The position numbers and the translations under genes were made by a program. The notes under the pieces are model-generated. The model was not told the origin of the DNA, did no database searches, and saw only the letters and a program-made list of their open reading frames with translations. A DNA stretch of 64,000 nucleotides. Origin: Microbacterium sp. SMR1 (GTDB taxonomy: Bacteria > Actinomycetota > Actinomycetes > Actinomycetales > Microbacteriaceae). This document shows positions 32,617 through 42,954 of this stretch, in pieces (position 1 is the first letter of the stretch; each line of letters starts with the position of its first letter). Where the stretch lies: contig NZ_QMBN01000002.1 of the NCBI RefSeq assembly GCF_003289625.1, positions 456,610 to 520,609 of the forward strand, read 5' to 3'.

Positions 32617-33618
32617 GTGCCGTCGCTCAGCCCCGCCATCGCCGAGGTCCGTCGCGCCGTGCGCGCATCGCTGTCGGCGCTGCCTGCCGGCAGCACCGTG
32701 ATCGTCGCGCTCTCGGGCGGGCCCGACTCGCTGGCCCTCGCCGCCGCGACGGCCTTCGAGGCTCCGAAGCTCGGCCTGCGCGCGGCTTCGGTGACGGTCG
32801 ACCACGGGCTGCAGCCCGGTTCCGACGAGGTCGCGCTCACTGCCGCGCGGGCCGCGGCAGGCCTCGGCCTCGACCCGCTGGTGGTGCGCGTCGAGGTCGG
32901 CACCGCGGGCGGCCCCGAGGCTGCGGCCCGCGAGGCGCGCTACGGGGTGCTGCGGGATGCCGCGCGCGACGCGAACGCCGCCGCGGTCCTGCTGGGCCAC
33001 ACTCTCGACGACCAGGCCGAGACGGTCCTGCTCGGGCTCGCTCGAGGTTCCGGCGCCACGAGCCTCGCGGGCATGGCGCCTGACCGCACCGACGACGATT
33101 CCGGGGTGCGCTGGCTCCGTCCACTGCTGGCGGTGCGGCGCGAGACCACCGTCGCGGCCTGCGTGGCGGCTGGGCTCGAGCCCTGGCTCGACCCGCACAA
33201 CCGTGACGATCGCTTCAGCCGGGTGAGGGTCCGCGACCGCGTCCTTCCGCTTCTCGAGGCCGAGCTCGGCCCCGGCGTGGCCGAGGCGCTCGCGCGCACC
33301 GCCGAGCAGCTGCGCGAGGACGCGCAGGCCTTCGACGACATGATCGCCGAGACGATCGAAGACATCGTCGAGCCGGCCGAGGCGGGCATCGCGATCTCGG
33401 TCGCCGCGCTCGCCGCCAACCCGCCGGCGCTGCGCCACCGCATCATCCGCCACGTCGTGCAGAGCGAGTTCCACGAGAGCCTCACGCGCAGCCAGACCCT
33501 CGAGGTCGCCCGGCTCGTCACCGATTACTCCGGCCAGGGGCCGATCGACCTTCCCGGATGCCGCGCCCGCCGCGTCGGCCGACTCGTCGAGTTCTCGGCG
33601 GGCGGGAGCGGCGCCTAA
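32617..33618 (+). CDS. tilS: tRNA(Ile)-lysidine synthase
   Basis: 333 aa N-type ATP pyrophosphatase. The SGGPDS P-loop (ALSGGPDSLALA) and GHTLDDQAET segment identify TilS, which converts C34 of the CAU-anticodon tRNA-Ile to lysidine. The C-terminal ~100 residues correspond to the tRNA-binding part. The GTG start follows an AGGGGC site, and a TACCGT -10-like box lies just upstream. It is 9 nt from hpt, an arrangement conserved in Actinobacteria. Confidence 0.94.
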   Translation: MPSLSPAIAEVRRAVRASLSALPAGSTVIVALSGGPDSLALAAATAFEAPKLGLRAASVTVDHGLQPGSDEVALTAARAAAGLGLDPLVVRVEVGTAGGPEAAAREARYGVLRDAARDANAAAVLLGHTLDDQAETVLLGLARGSGATSLAGMAPDRTDDDSGVRWLRPLLAVRRETTVAACVAAGLEPWLDPHNRDDRFSRVRVRDRVLPLLEAELGPGVAEALARTAEQLREDAQAFDDMIAETIEDIVEPAEAGIAISVAALAANPPALRHRIIRHVVQSEFHESLTRSQTLEVARLVTDYSGQGPIDLPGCRARRVGRLVEFSAGGSGA

Positions 33619-33627
33619 ACTCGTCGC

Positions 33628-34179
33628 ATGCGTGCTGCCGAGATCGCCGACCAGCTCACCGACGTCCTCGTCACGGAGGAGGAGATCCAGGCCAAGCTCG
33701 CCGAGCTCGCCGCCCGGGTCGAAGCCGACTACGAGGGCAAGGAGCTCATCCTCGTCGGCGTGCTCAAGGGTGCCGTGATGGTCATGGCCGACTTCGCCCG
33801 CGCGCTCAAGCGCGACATCACGATGGACTGGATGGCGGTGTCGTCCTACGGCGCGAGCACGAAGTCGAGCGGTGTCGTCCAGATCCGGAAGGACCTCGAC
33901 GCCGATCTGCACGGCAAGCACGTCCTCATCGTCGAGGACATCATCGACTCGGGCCTGACCCTCAGCTGGCTGCTCGAGAACTTCCAGTCGCGCGGTGCCG
34001 AGTCGCTCGAAGTGCTCGCGCTGCTGCGCAAGCCCGAGGCCGCGAAGGTCGAGATCGACTGCCGGTACGTCGGCTTCGACATCCCGAACGACTTCGTCGT
34101 GGGCTACGGCCTCGACTATGCGGAGAAGTACCGCAACCTGCGGGATGTCGCGATCCTCGCGCCCCACGTCTACAGCTGA
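33628..34179 (+). CDS. hpt: Hypoxanthine phosphoribosyltransferase
   Basis: 183 aa. The PRPP-binding motif is VLIVEDIIDSGLT, with the flexible loop 'VSSYGASTKSSG'. It salvages hypoxanthine (and guanine) to IMP/GMP. The hpt-tilS-ftsH order is typical of Gram-positive chromosomes. Complete length. Confidence 0.95.
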   Translation: MRAAEIADQLTDVLVTEEEIQAKLAELAARVEADYEGKELILVGVLKGAVMVMADFARALKRDITMDWMAVSSYGASTKSSGVVQIRKDLDADLHGKHVLIVEDIIDSGLTLSWLLENFQSRGAESLEVLALLRKPEAAKVEIDCRYVGFDIPNDFVVGYGLDYAEKYRNLRDVAILAPHVYS

Positions 34180-34248
34180 AGAGGCTTCGCGTGGCGGCTC
34201 CCGGTACGCCCAAAACGAACGCACAGAGCCCGCATAGTCGGCGCGGGG

Positions 34249-34254
34249 TAGCCT
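34249..34254 (+). promoter_or_regulatory. -10-like TAGCCT upstream of ftsH
   Basis: TAGCCT (34249-34254) lies 9 nt before the ftsH ATG inside GGGTAGCCTGAT, a common actinobacterial -10 shape. No good -35 is present, so ftsH may have its own near-leaderless start as well as readthrough from hpt. Confidence 0.4.
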
Positions 34255-34263
34255 GATCGCACC

Positions 34264-36279
<2,016 letters not shown>

Positions 36280-36288
36280 GCTCGGGGC

Positions 36289-36879
36289 GTGGCCGTCGAT
36301 CGCGAACGCGTCGCCGCCCTCGTGCGCGACCTGCTCGAGGCGATCGGGGAGGACCCCGACCGTCCCGGGCTGAAGCAGACCCCGCAGCGGGTCGCCGACG
36401 CGTACGCGGAGTTCTTCTCGGGAGTCGGCGCCGACGCCGCCGAACCCCTCGCGCACACGATCTCGGTCGCGCGGGGCCCGGCGCCCGACACGCTGCCGTC
36501 GGGCGCTGTCATGGTGCGCGGCATCCGGTTCCGCTCGTTCTGCGAGCACCACCTGCTGCCCTTCGCGGGCCACGCTCACATCGCCTACCTGCCGGGCGAG
36601 CAGGTCGTCGGGCTCGGCGCGCTGCCGCGCGTGGTCGACACGCTGGCGGCCCGACCGCAGGTGCAGGAGCGCCTCGGTGAGCAGATCGCCGACACGATCG
36701 CCGGTGCGCTCGACGCGCGCGGCGTGCTGGTCGTGCTGGATGCCGCCCACGAGTGCGTCACGATGCGCGGCGGACGGCAGACGGATGCCTCGACCGTGAC
36801 GGTCGCTGCCCGCGGCGTCTACACCGGGCCGGCCGAGCGGGCCGAGCTCATCGCCCTGATCTCGGGCGGTGCGGCATGA
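36289..36879 (+). CDS. folE: GTP cyclohydrolase I
   Basis: 196 aa. Zinc- and GTP-binding motifs RSFCEHHLLPF and HECVTMRGGRQ are intact. It converts GTP to dihydroneopterin triphosphate, the first folate step. GTG start 9 nt after ftsH; the stop overlaps folP (ATGA). It heads a four-gene folate operon. Confidence 0.95.
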   Translation: MAVDRERVAALVRDLLEAIGEDPDRPGLKQTPQRVADAYAEFFSGVGADAAEPLAHTISVARGPAPDTLPSGAVMVRGIRFRSFCEHHLLPFAGHAHIAYLPGEQVVGLGALPRVVDTLAARPQVQERLGEQIADTIAGALDARGVLVVLDAAHECVTMRGGRQTDASTVTVAARGVYTGPAERAELIALISGGAA

Positions 36880-37703
36880 CGGCCATCATGGGCATCCTCA
36901 ACGTCACGCCCGACTCCTTCAGCGACGGTGGGCGGTACCTCGACCTCGGCGCCGCCGTCGGTCACGCCGAGGCCCTGCGTCGCGCCGGTGCGCACATCGT
37001 CGATGTCGGCGGCGAGTCGACCCGTCCGGGCGCCGAGCGCGTCGCCCCCGACGTCGAGCGCGAGCGGGTCGTCCCCGTGGTCGAGGCGCTCGCGGCGCGC
37101 GGCATCGTCGTGAGCGTCGACACCATGAACGCAGGCACCGCCGCGGCCGCCGTCGCCGCGGGAGCCCGCATCGTCAACGATGTCTCCGGCGGCCTGGCCG
37201 ATCCCGACATGTTCGCGGCGGTCGCGGCATCCGACGCGGAGGTCGTCATCGGGCACTGGCGCGGGCACTCGACGGACATGTACGCCACCGCCCGCTACGA
37301 GGACGTCGTCGCAGAAGTGGTCGCCGAACTCCAGGATCGCGTGAGCGCGGCGACGGCGTCCGGCATCGCTCCTTCGCGTATCGTCCTCGACCCGGGCATC
37401 GGCTTCGGCAAGCGCGGCGACCAGAATTGGACCGTGCTGCACCACCTCGAACGCATCGTCGGGCTCGGCAAGCGCGTGCTCGTCGGCACGAGCCGCAAGG
37501 GCTTCCTGCGCGAGGCCATCGGAGACGCCCGCGACACAGACATCGCCGACGCCGGCCGGCTCGACCTCGCCCGGCGCGATCTCGCGACCGCCGTCACGAG
37601 CGTGCTGGCGGCAGACGCGGGAGCGTGGGGAGTGCGCGTGCACGATGTCGCGACGACCCGCGACGCGCTGGCCGTGCGTGCGCGATGGCGGGAGGCCTCA
37701 TGA
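36876..37703 (+). CDS. folP: Dihydropteroate synthase
   Basis: 275 aa. The MGILNVTPDSFSDGG, DVGGESTRPGAERV and 'VLDPGIGFGK..D.N' signatures define DHPS, which joins p-aminobenzoate to the pterin and is the sulfonamide target. The first residues MTAIMGILNVTP fit the family's start. ATGA overlaps on both sides. Confidence 0.96.
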   Translation: MTAIMGILNVTPDSFSDGGRYLDLGAAVGHAEALRRAGAHIVDVGGESTRPGAERVAPDVERERVVPVVEALAARGIVVSVDTMNAGTAAAAVAAGARIVNDVSGGLADPDMFAAVAASDAEVVIGHWRGHSTDMYATARYEDVVAEVVAELQDRVSAATASGIAPSRIVLDPGIGFGKRGDQNWTVLHHLERIVGLGKRVLVGTSRKGFLREAIGDARDTDIADAGRLDLARRDLATAVTSVLAADAGAWGVRVHDVATTRDALAVRARWREAS

Positions 37704-38068
37704 GCGATCGGATCACGGTGCGCGGCATCCGGGCCGTCGGGTATCACGGCGTCTACGAGCACGAACGACGCGAGGGCCAGGAGTTCGTCGCCGACATCGA
37801 GCTCGACCTGTCGCTGGCCGACGCCGCCGCGAGCGACGACGTCGCCGACACCGTCCACTACGGAGAGCTGGCCGAGCAGGTCGCCGCGATCCTGGCGGGC
37901 GAGCCCGCGGACCTCATCGAGACCGTCGCCGACCGTATCGCCCGCGCGGCCCTCGCATTTGATCGCGTGGATGCCGTCGCCGTGACCGTGCACAAGCCGC
38001 AGGCGCCCATCGTGGTGCCCTTCGGCGATGTCAGCGTGACCCTCACCCGACGACGGGAGAACCGATGA
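37700..38068 (+). CDS. folB: Dihydroneopterin aldolase
   Basis: 122 aa. 'GYHGVYEHERREGQEFVADIELDLS' is the FolB signature; the C-terminal HKPQAPI supplies the catalytic Lys. It forms 6-hydroxymethyl-dihydropterin. It overlaps folP and folK by 4 nt each. Confidence 0.95.
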   Translation: MSDRITVRGIRAVGYHGVYEHERREGQEFVADIELDLSLADAAASDDVADTVHYGELAEQVAAILAGEPADLIETVADRIARAALAFDRVDAVAVTVHKPQAPIVVPFGDVSVTLTRRRENR

Positions 38069-38613
38069 GCCGCCGCCTCGCCCAAGAATCGCCCGAGCCC
38101 CGCCCGGCCGACAGTGCGCCCGCGCGTCGAGCCGTCGTCGCGATCGGCGCGAACCTCGGCGACCGGGCCGACACGGTCGCGCGAGCGATCGCCGAGCTCG
38201 ATCGGCTGCCGCTCACCCGGGTCGCGCGGTCGGCCGACCCGATCGAGACGGTCGCGCTGACCCTCGACGGACCGGATGCCGCGGCCCCGGCCTACCTCAA
38301 CACGGTCGCCCTCGTCGACACGCGGCTGGCGCCCAGCGTGCTGCTCGGCTACCTGCATGCGATCGAGGAGCGTCACGGCCGCGCCCCGCGCTCGGCCGAC
38401 CAGGCCCGGTGGCAGGATCGCACGCTCGATCTCGACCTCGTCGCGCACGGCGACGTCGTGTGCGAGACCCCGACGCTCGTCCTGCCGCATCCGCGTGCGC
38501 ACGAGCGCGACTTCGTGCTCCGGCCGTGGCTCGCGGTCGACCCCGACGCCGTGCTCCCCGGCCACGGGCGCGTCGACGCGCTGCTGGCCGCCCTGCCCGG
38601 GAGCACGCCGTGA
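38065..38613 (+). CDS. folK: HPPK, 6-hydroxymethyl-dihydropterin pyrophosphokinase
   Basis: 182 aa. It starts with ~20 variable residues, then AVVAIGANLGDR, and carries the HPPK signature RWQDRTLDLDL with the metal-binding Asp pair. It activates the pterin for FolP. 4-nt overlaps with both neighbours. Confidence 0.95.
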   Translation: MSRRLAQESPEPRPADSAPARRAVVAIGANLGDRADTVARAIAELDRLPLTRVARSADPIETVALTLDGPDAAAPAYLNTVALVDTRLAPSVLLGYLHAIEERHGRAPRSADQARWQDRTLDLDLVAHGDVVCETPTLVLPHPRAHERDFVLRPWLAVDPDAVLPGHGRVDALLAALPGSTP

Positions 38614-39098
38614 GACGCACGTCTCCCGCGACCCTCATCGTGTCGGCGGTGCTCGGCATCGCCGCGGGGTTCGTCATCGATCAGGTGCTCACGGGTGCGG
38701 GACGCGCGACCTTCACCCCGTCGGTCATGCTCCCCGTGCTGTTCGTGCTGCTGGCGGTCTCGGTCATCGCTCTCGCCCTGCCGATCCGCCGGGCGACACG
38801 CGGCCAGGCTCCGCGGGTCGACCCGTTCCGGGCGGTGCGCGTCGCGATGCTCGCGAAGGCGTCGAGCATCGTCGGAGCGCTCGTGGGCGGTATCGGCGTC
38901 GGCCTCCTGCTCTTCCTTCTCACACGGCCGGTCCCGCCGTCAGTAGGCTCGACGGGAGCGGTCGTCGCCGCGATCGTCGGAGCCGTCGTGCTCGTGGCGG
39001 CCGGTGTGATCGCAGAACAGCTCTGCACCATTCGGAAGGACGACGATGACGACCAGCCCGGACCACCCGAGCCCGACGCCACTCCCTCCCACCACTGA
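38610..39098 (+). CDS. DUF3180 family membrane protein
   Basis: 162 aa, four predicted membrane helices (for example LIVSAVLGIAAGFVIDQVL and VGALVGGIGVGLLLFLL), with the FRAVRVAMLAKASS loop characteristic of DUF3180, a family usually found right after folK in Actinobacteria. The function is unknown. The acidic, Pro-rich tail overlaps the next gene by 53 nt in another frame. Confidence 0.85.
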   Translation: MRRTSPATLIVSAVLGIAAGFVIDQVLTGAGRATFTPSVMLPVLFVLLAVSVIALALPIRRATRGQAPRVDPFRAVRVAMLAKASSIVGALVGGIGVGLLLFLLTRPVPPSVGSTGAVVAAIVGAVVLVAAGVIAEQLCTIRKDDDDDQPGPPEPDATPSHH

Positions 39099-39654
39099 CG
39101 CTGCGGAGTCCGGCGCGATCGACGCCACCCTCGACGCCGGCACCTACGACCGCATCCGCGAGCCCCGCGGAGCCGGCCGTCTCGCCCTCGAGCAGGGCGT
39201 ATGGCACCAGATCTCGCGTAAATACCTCATCGTGCAGCTGATCAGCAACGCTTTCTGGCTGGCCGCCGCGGTCGTCGCGATGCTCGTGCTGCTCTTGGTG
39301 TTCGATCAGCCGTGGGCGCTGATCCCCGGCATCATCCTGATCGTGCTCACCCTTGCGGGCATGGCCATCCTGCCCCGCCAGGTGCGTTCGATCGGCTACC
39401 AGCTCCGTGAGGACGACCTGGTCTTCCGCCGCGGCATCCTGTGGCAGCGCATGGTCGCCGTGCCGTACGGCCGCATGCAGCTCGTCGACATCACGCACGG
39501 GCCGATGGACCGCGGGTTCGGCATCGCGCAGTTGAAGTTCGTCACGGCCGCGGCAGCGACGGGCGTCGTGATCCCGGGCCTCACGCAGCAGGCTGCCGAG
39601 GCGCTGCGCGACCACCTGATGTCGGTGGCTGAATCGCGGCGGACCGGGCTGTGA
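39046..39654 (+). CDS. PH-domain membrane protein (YdbS-like)
   Basis: 202 aa. Two membrane helices (about residues 68-110) separate an N-terminal part from a bacterial PH domain (bPH2): 'IGYQLREDDLVFRRGILWQRMVAVPYGRMQLVDITHGPMDRGFG'. It pairs with the next, larger PH-domain protein as YdbS/YdbT do in Bacillus. The start lies inside the previous gene. Confidence 0.85.
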   Translation: MTTSPDHPSPTPLPPTTDAAESGAIDATLDAGTYDRIREPRGAGRLALEQGVWHQISRKYLIVQLISNAFWLAAAVVAMLVLLLVFDQPWALIPGIILIVLTLAGMAILPRQVRSIGYQLREDDLVFRRGILWQRMVAVPYGRMQLVDITHGPMDRGFGIAQLKFVTAAAATGVVIPGLTQQAAEALRDHLMSVAESRRTGL

Positions 39655-41438
39655 CCGACCCCGTACCGACCCCGCCCCCGGCCGACGCGACCGTCTCCGC
39701 TCCGCCGGCCGAGCTCGTCCGCTCACCCCTGAGCGACGGTGAGTGGCACCGGCTGCATCCGCTGACACCGCTGCTGCGCGGCGGTCTGGCGCTGCTCGTG
39801 GTGCTCGGCATCGTGGTCGCGAACATGCGCGACCGGCTCATCAGCATCTTCGTGCCGGCGTTCGCTCCCGACGCCCCCATCGACGAGTGGGAGGAGTACG
39901 AGGCCGCCGGCGACCCGATCGGGTGGGTGCTGGCGAACAACCTCCTCCTGATCGCCCTGCTCGTCACCGTCGGCGTGCTCGCGCTCATCATCGGGGCGTT
40001 CTACCTGTCGTGGCGCTTCCACACCTTCCGCATCACCGACGACGATGTCGAGGTGCGCAGCGGGATCCTCTCGCGCACGCAGCGCCGCGCGCCGCTCGAC
40101 CGCGTGCAGGGCGTCAACCTCACCCGACCCGCGGTCGCGCGGCTTCTGGGCGCGGCGAAGCTCGAGATCGTCGGCGCGGGCACCGACGCGAACGTCAAGC
40201 TCGAGTACCTCTCCACCGGCAACGCCGAGACGATTCGCGCCGACATCCTGCGGCTGGCCTCCGGGCAGCGGCTCGCCGAGCAGCGGGCTGCCGCGGCAGC
40301 GGCCGGCGGCGCGCGCATCGCGGTGGCTGACACCGTCGCCCGCGGCATCACCGGTCTCATCGAAGGCGACGACGCGGATGCTGCCGAGCCCGAGTCCGTC
40401 GTGCGCATCCCGCCCGGGCGACTCATCGGGTCGCAGCTCGCCAGCTGGGGCACCGTCGTGATTTTGGCGGGCGCTACCGCGCTCGCGATCGCCCTGTCGC
40501 AGGGCGTTTTCTGGGTGCTTTTCGCCTATTTCCCCGCGCTGCTCGGTTTCGGCGCGTACTGGGTGCGCACGATCGTGAAGTCGTTGCGCTACTCGATCGC
40601 GCCGACGCGCGACGGCGTGCGCGTGACGTTCGGCCTGCTCACGACCGTGTCGGAGATCCTGCCTCCCGGACGCATCCATGCCGTGGAGATCACGCAGTCC
40701 ATCCTCTGGCGCGGATTCGGGTGGTGGACGGTTCGGATCAACCGCATGACCGGCCGGAGCGCTTCGGACACGACGACCGATCAGTTCACCACGGTCCTTC
40801 CCGTCGGCACGCTCGCCGACGTCGAGCGGGTGCTCGGCCTCATCCTGCCGTCGGTCAGCGAGGAGGAGCGCGCGGCGATCGTCCGGAACGGTGTGCTCGG
40901 CGGCTCGTCCGCCGGGGGATACGTCACGACACCGCGGCGGGCACGCATCGTGCGCCCGCTGTCGTGGCGGCGGAACGGCCTCGCGATCGAGGGCGATCTG
41001 CTGATGCTGCGGCGCGGGCTGATCTGGCGCATGCTCGCGGTGCTGCCGCTCGCCCGGCTGCAGTCCGTCGCGCTGCACCAGGGGCCGGTGTCGCGCGCGC
41101 TGCGCGTCGCGACGCTGCGCGCTCATACCGTGTCGGGCCCGGTGCTCACCGCGGTCGCGGGCATCGACCGCGACGACGTGATCGCAGCGTTCGAGCGGGT
41201 GGCCCACGTAGCCGTCTCGGCCGCGGCATCCGACCGCTCGCACCGCTGGGCCGAGGTGGCGGATGCCGCTGAGCCGGTGCCTCCCGTGCCGGCGGCGCCC
41301 GTTCCCGTGCCGAGCCCGAACGCGGGCCCGAGCCCGGTGCCGCCCCCGCCGAGCGCGACCGAGCTCCCGCGGGGCGCCGTGCCGCCCCCGCCGTATGTGC
41401 CTCCCGCGGGGGAGACCTCGCCGGAGAGCGAACGGTGA
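39651..41438 (+). CDS. PH-domain membrane protein (YdbT-like), 595 aa
   Basis: Three bPH2-type repeats interleaved with membrane helices: 'FRITDDDVEVRSGILSRTQRRAPLDRVQGVNL' (about residues 125-165), 'YSIAPTRDGVRVTFGLLTTVSEILPPGRIHAVEI' (about 315-350) and 'GLAIEGDLLMLRRGLIWRMLAVLPLARLQSVAL' (about 445-480). The C-terminal ~60 residues are Pro/Ala-rich. Bacillus YdbS/YdbT affect resistance to sublancin-type peptides; the role here is unknown. GTG start overlaps the previous stop. Confidence 0.85.
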   Translation: MTDPVPTPPPADATVSAPPAELVRSPLSDGEWHRLHPLTPLLRGGLALLVVLGIVVANMRDRLISIFVPAFAPDAPIDEWEEYEAAGDPIGWVLANNLLLIALLVTVGVLALIIGAFYLSWRFHTFRITDDDVEVRSGILSRTQRRAPLDRVQGVNLTRPAVARLLGAAKLEIVGAGTDANVKLEYLSTGNAETIRADILRLASGQRLAEQRAAAAAAGGARIAVADTVARGITGLIEGDDADAAEPESVVRIPPGRLIGSQLASWGTVVILAGATALAIALSQGVFWVLFAYFPALLGFGAYWVRTIVKSLRYSIAPTRDGVRVTFGLLTTVSEILPPGRIHAVEITQSILWRGFGWWTVRINRMTGRSASDTTTDQFTTVLPVGTLADVERVLGLILPSVSEEERAAIVRNGVLGGSSAGGYVTTPRRARIVRPLSWRRNGLAIEGDLLMLRRGLIWRMLAVLPLARLQSVALHQGPVSRALRVATLRAHTVSGPVLTAVAGIDRDDVIAAFERVAHVAVSAAASDRSHRWAEVADAAEPVPPVPAAPVPVPSPNAGPSPVPPPPSATELPRGAVPPPPYVPPAGETSPESER

Positions 41439-42139
41439 CCGCGAGCTCACGCCTGGGCGTCGGCATCATCGGCGCCGGCCGGGTCGGACCCGTCATCGGC
41501 GCGGCGCTCGCGGGCGCCGGCCACGCGCTGACCGGCGTCACCGCGGGATCCGATCGGGAACGGGTCGACGCGGTCATCCCGGGGGTGCCGGTGCTCGACG
41601 CCGACGAGGTCGTGCGTCGCAGCGAACTGGTCGTGATCGCGGTGCCGCACGACGAGCTCGGCCCGCTGGTCAGCGGTCTCGCCGAGCTCGGCGCCTGGCA
41701 GGTCGGGCAGCTCGTGCTGCACACCGACCCCGGGCACGGGCTCGATGTGCTGGCGCCGGCCGCCGCGCGAGGAGCCATCCCGCTCGCCGTGCACCCGGCG
41801 ATCGCGTTCACCGGGTCGACCCTCGACCTCCGCCAGCTCGCGGGCGCCTACGCCGCGGTGACCGCGCCGGCCGCCGTCCTGCCGATCGGGCAGGCGCTCG
41901 CCGTCGAGCTGGGCTGCGAGCCGGTCGTCGTCGCCGACGCCGACCGGCCGGCCTACGGCGAGGCGATCGCGACCGCGACGCAGTTCGCCGCCTCGATCGT
42001 GCAGCAGTCGGCCGCGTTGCTCGAGGACGCCGGAGTGCCGGCCCCGGGTCGCTTCCTCTCGACCCTCGTGCACTCGACCGTCGAGCGGGCGCTGACCGAA
42101 GCGGGCCGCGGCGCGACCCCCGACGACGAACTGCTGTGA
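41435..42139 (+). CDS. Rossmann-like and DUF2520 domain protein
   Basis: 234 aa. An N-terminal NAD(P)-binding domain (GVGIIGAGRVGPVIGAALAGAGH) is followed by a DUF2520 helical domain resembling 6-phosphogluconate-dehydrogenase-type dimer domains. The substrate is unknown. In related genomes, as far as I recall, this gene often precedes panC; here a SUMF1-like gene follows instead. GTG start, 4-nt overlaps on both sides. Confidence 0.85.
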   Translation: MTASSRLGVGIIGAGRVGPVIGAALAGAGHALTGVTAGSDRERVDAVIPGVPVLDADEVVRRSELVVIAVPHDELGPLVSGLAELGAWQVGQLVLHTDPGHGLDVLAPAAARGAIPLAVHPAIAFTGSTLDLRQLAGAYAAVTAPAAVLPIGQALAVELGCEPVVVADADRPAYGEAIATATQFAASIVQQSAALLEDAGVPAPGRFLSTLVHSTVERALTEAGRGATPDDELL

Positions 42140-42774
42140 GCGACGTCGAGCTGGCCCGCATCCCGGCCGGAGAGCTGCCCGTCGCGGGCGCGGGCCGGGG
42201 CCCGCGGGTCGAGTCCTTCGAGATCGGCGTGTATCCCGTCACCGAGGAGCAGCTCGGCGAGGTGCTCGGGGTGACCGCCGCGCACCCGCGGCGTCCGGCG
42301 GTGCAGCTGTCGTGGCTGAGAGCCGTGCGGTTCTGCAACGCACTGTCGGAATGGGAGGGGCTCGACCCCGCCTACGCGGTCGACGGCGACGAGGTGCGTT
42401 GGTACGACGACTCCGACGGGTATCGGCTGCCGACCGAGCGCGAGTGGGAGTACGCCTGCCGTGCGGGCTCGCGTGCCGCGCACTACGGCCCGCTCGCCGA
42501 GATCGCCTGGACCGCGGCCGACAACCTCTCGTCGCCGCAGAACGTGGGCGGGCGGCATCCGAACCTCTTCGGCCTCTTCGACATGCTCGGCAACGTCTCG
42601 GAGTGGTGCTGGGACCTCTTCGCCCCCGACGCCGGGTCGCGCGACCGGGTGTTCCGGGGCGGCGGGTTCGCCGATGCCGCGACGTCCGTGCGGGCGGGAA
42701 CGCGCCGCGGGGCGCGCCCCGACAGCGCTCACGACGACATCGGCCTGCGCGTCGCCCGCGGCGCCGTCGCTTAG
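42136..42774 (+). CDS. SUMF1/formylglycine-generating-enzyme-like protein lacking the cysteine pair
   Basis: 212 aa from the GTG overlapping the DUF2520 stop. The fold signature is clear: IGVYPVTEEQ, 'YRLPTEREWEYACRAGSRA', 'NLFGLFDMLGNVSEWCWD' and 'RVFRGGGFADAATSVRAGTRRGARPDSAHDDIGLRVAR'. The copper-binding Cys pair used by formylglycine-generating enzymes in the C-terminal part is absent (FADAATS in its place), so it is probably not a sulfatase activator. A carbohydrate-binding, EgtB-like or scaffold role is possible. Confidence 0.75.
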   Translation: MSDVELARIPAGELPVAGAGRGPRVESFEIGVYPVTEEQLGEVLGVTAAHPRRPAVQLSWLRAVRFCNALSEWEGLDPAYAVDGDEVRWYDDSDGYRLPTEREWEYACRAGSRAAHYGPLAEIAWTAADNLSSPQNVGGRHPNLFGLFDMLGNVSEWCWDLFAPDAGSRDRVFRGGGFADAATSVRAGTRRGARPDSAHDDIGLRVARGAVA

Positions 42775-42954
42775 CGGCCCGGCTCGGGGTCGTCGGGTGG
42801 CCGGTGGGTGCACACTCGTCGGAACGCCGGTGCTGGAGTAGTGCCGCGACGCCGCCGAGGCGACACCAGCACCAGCGGTCCGACGGCTGTATCGTCAAGC
42901 GCCCGCGGCACGCTCGGTAGACTGGCACGTCGAATCCCGAGGAGTTCTTCTGCC
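42775..42954 (+). promoter_or_regulatory. lysS upstream region
   Basis: 180 nt without a gene. It holds two CACCAG hexamers (42864-42875), a -10-like TAGACT (42918-42923) with GTCAAG 18 nt upstream as a poor -35, and a strong GAGGAG site before the lysS ATG at 42955. Confidence 0.45.
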
